The position numbers and the translations under genes were made by a program. This document shows positions 4,992 to 5,148 of a stretch of 5,148 nucleotides of DNA, piece after piece (position 1 is the first letter of the stretch; each line of letters opens with the position of its first letter). The DNA lies in assembly GCA_026391515.1 (NCBI GenBank), contig JAPLEC010000121.1:1-5148 (forward strand), written 5' to 3'. Below the pieces are notes generated by a model that saw only the letters and a program-made list of their open reading frames with translations, searched no databases and was not told the origin of the DNA. This DNA is from Bacteroidia bacterium. Its GTDB lineage: Bacteria; Bacteroidota; Bacteroidia; Bacteroidales; VadinHA17.

Positions 4992-5148
4992 TTAAAATCT
5001 GATTTTGATATTTCCGAAAAGCTCTCTTGATGGTCCGGGATGGTACGAATTGCCATCAGGATCAGGTTCGGTAAATGCCATATATAGTGTCCCGAAAATA
5101 TTACGGACAGAAAAGCTGAACTCTCCTTTTATCTTTTTTATTTTCCAT
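4992..5148 (-). CDS. C-terminal end of a TonB-dependent outer-membrane receptor, 5' part beyond the right edge
   Basis: Reading the minus strand from the right edge gives one partial base, 51 codons and TAA (4994-4992). The peptide shows the last strands of a TonB-dependent receptor barrel. GEFSFSVRNIFGTLYMAF matches the penultimate strand (family form: x-x-v-x-N-l-F-d-t-x-Y). It is followed by the loop EPDPDGNSYHPGPSRE and the closing strand LFGNIKIRF. The terminal Phe is the classic outer-membrane beta-barrel signature recognised by the BAM machinery. The P-D-G-N-x-Y-x-P-G-P-x-R pattern is common in Bacteroidota siderophore or vitamin receptors, but the plug domain and ligand-binding loops are not in view, so the ligand cannot be inferred. 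It shares strand and probably transcript with the acetyltransferase 13 bp downstream. Confidence 0.85.
   Translation of the reverse strand, partial: WKIKKIKGEFSFSVRNIFGTLYMAFTEPDPDGNSYHPGPSRELFGNIKIRF

Noticed and set aside
5101..5148. Short minus-strand frame beginning ATG at the right edge
   Set aside because: It stops after 15 codons, and the same DNA is explained by the receptor frame shifted by one base.

Overview
The window most likely comes from a member of the Bacteroidota. The evidence is a well-formed Bacteroidota-type promoter (TTTG, 20 nt, TAACTTTG) at 678-709 on the minus strand, two predicted lipoproteins with Bacteroidota-style lipoboxes, AT-rich leaders mostly without a Shine-Dalgarno sequence, and the tail of a TonB-dependent receptor ending in Phe. 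I cannot assign a genus. There is no phage, transposase, CRISPR, tRNA or rRNA signal. This looks like ordinary chromosomal sequence made of short transcription units of mixed orientation, with envelope and membrane proteins dominating.

Layout, left to right. At 1-623 (minus) is the N-terminal two hundred or so residues of a lipoprotein with beta-barrel-like strands; its C-terminus lies beyond the left edge. An AT-rich divergent region (624-922) holds its promoter and the leader of a second lipoprotein gene, 923-1492 (plus), which ends in a strong intrinsic terminator (1521-1554). Next come two small minus-strand membrane-protein genes overlapping by 17 bp: a CD225/dispanin-type protein (1997-2266), then a DUF2752 protein (1606-2013) that appears to start at TTG inside the first. 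A second AT-rich divergent region (2267-2447) separates them from a DUF6629-type seven-helix protein (2448-3116, plus), which has an unusually good ribosome-binding site. That gene converges on an HGSNAT/DUF5009-like membrane acyltransferase (3118-4266, minus), with one base between the two stop codons. Upstream of the acyltransferase lies a degenerate 9-bp tandem repeat with a TGCA core (4301-4336). A GNAT acetyltransferase of the phosphinothricin/methionine-sulfone type follows (4493-4978, minus), 13 bp downstream of the stop codon of a TonB-dependent receptor whose last 51 residues are visible at the right edge (4992-5148, minus).

The genes do not form one obvious pathway. The tight units are the CD225-DUF2752 pair, probably translationally coupled, and the TonB receptor-acetyltransferase pair, probably cotranscribed. 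Three starts were moved or qualified: the CD225 protein starts at 2266 rather than 2359, the acyltransferase at 4266 rather than an upstream TTG at 4290, and the acetyltransferase at 4978 rather than 5056, because the longer frame runs backward into the receptor gene. I found no convincing evidence of an undescribed multi-gene system. The best leads are the coupled CD225-DUF2752 pair and the 9-bp repeat.
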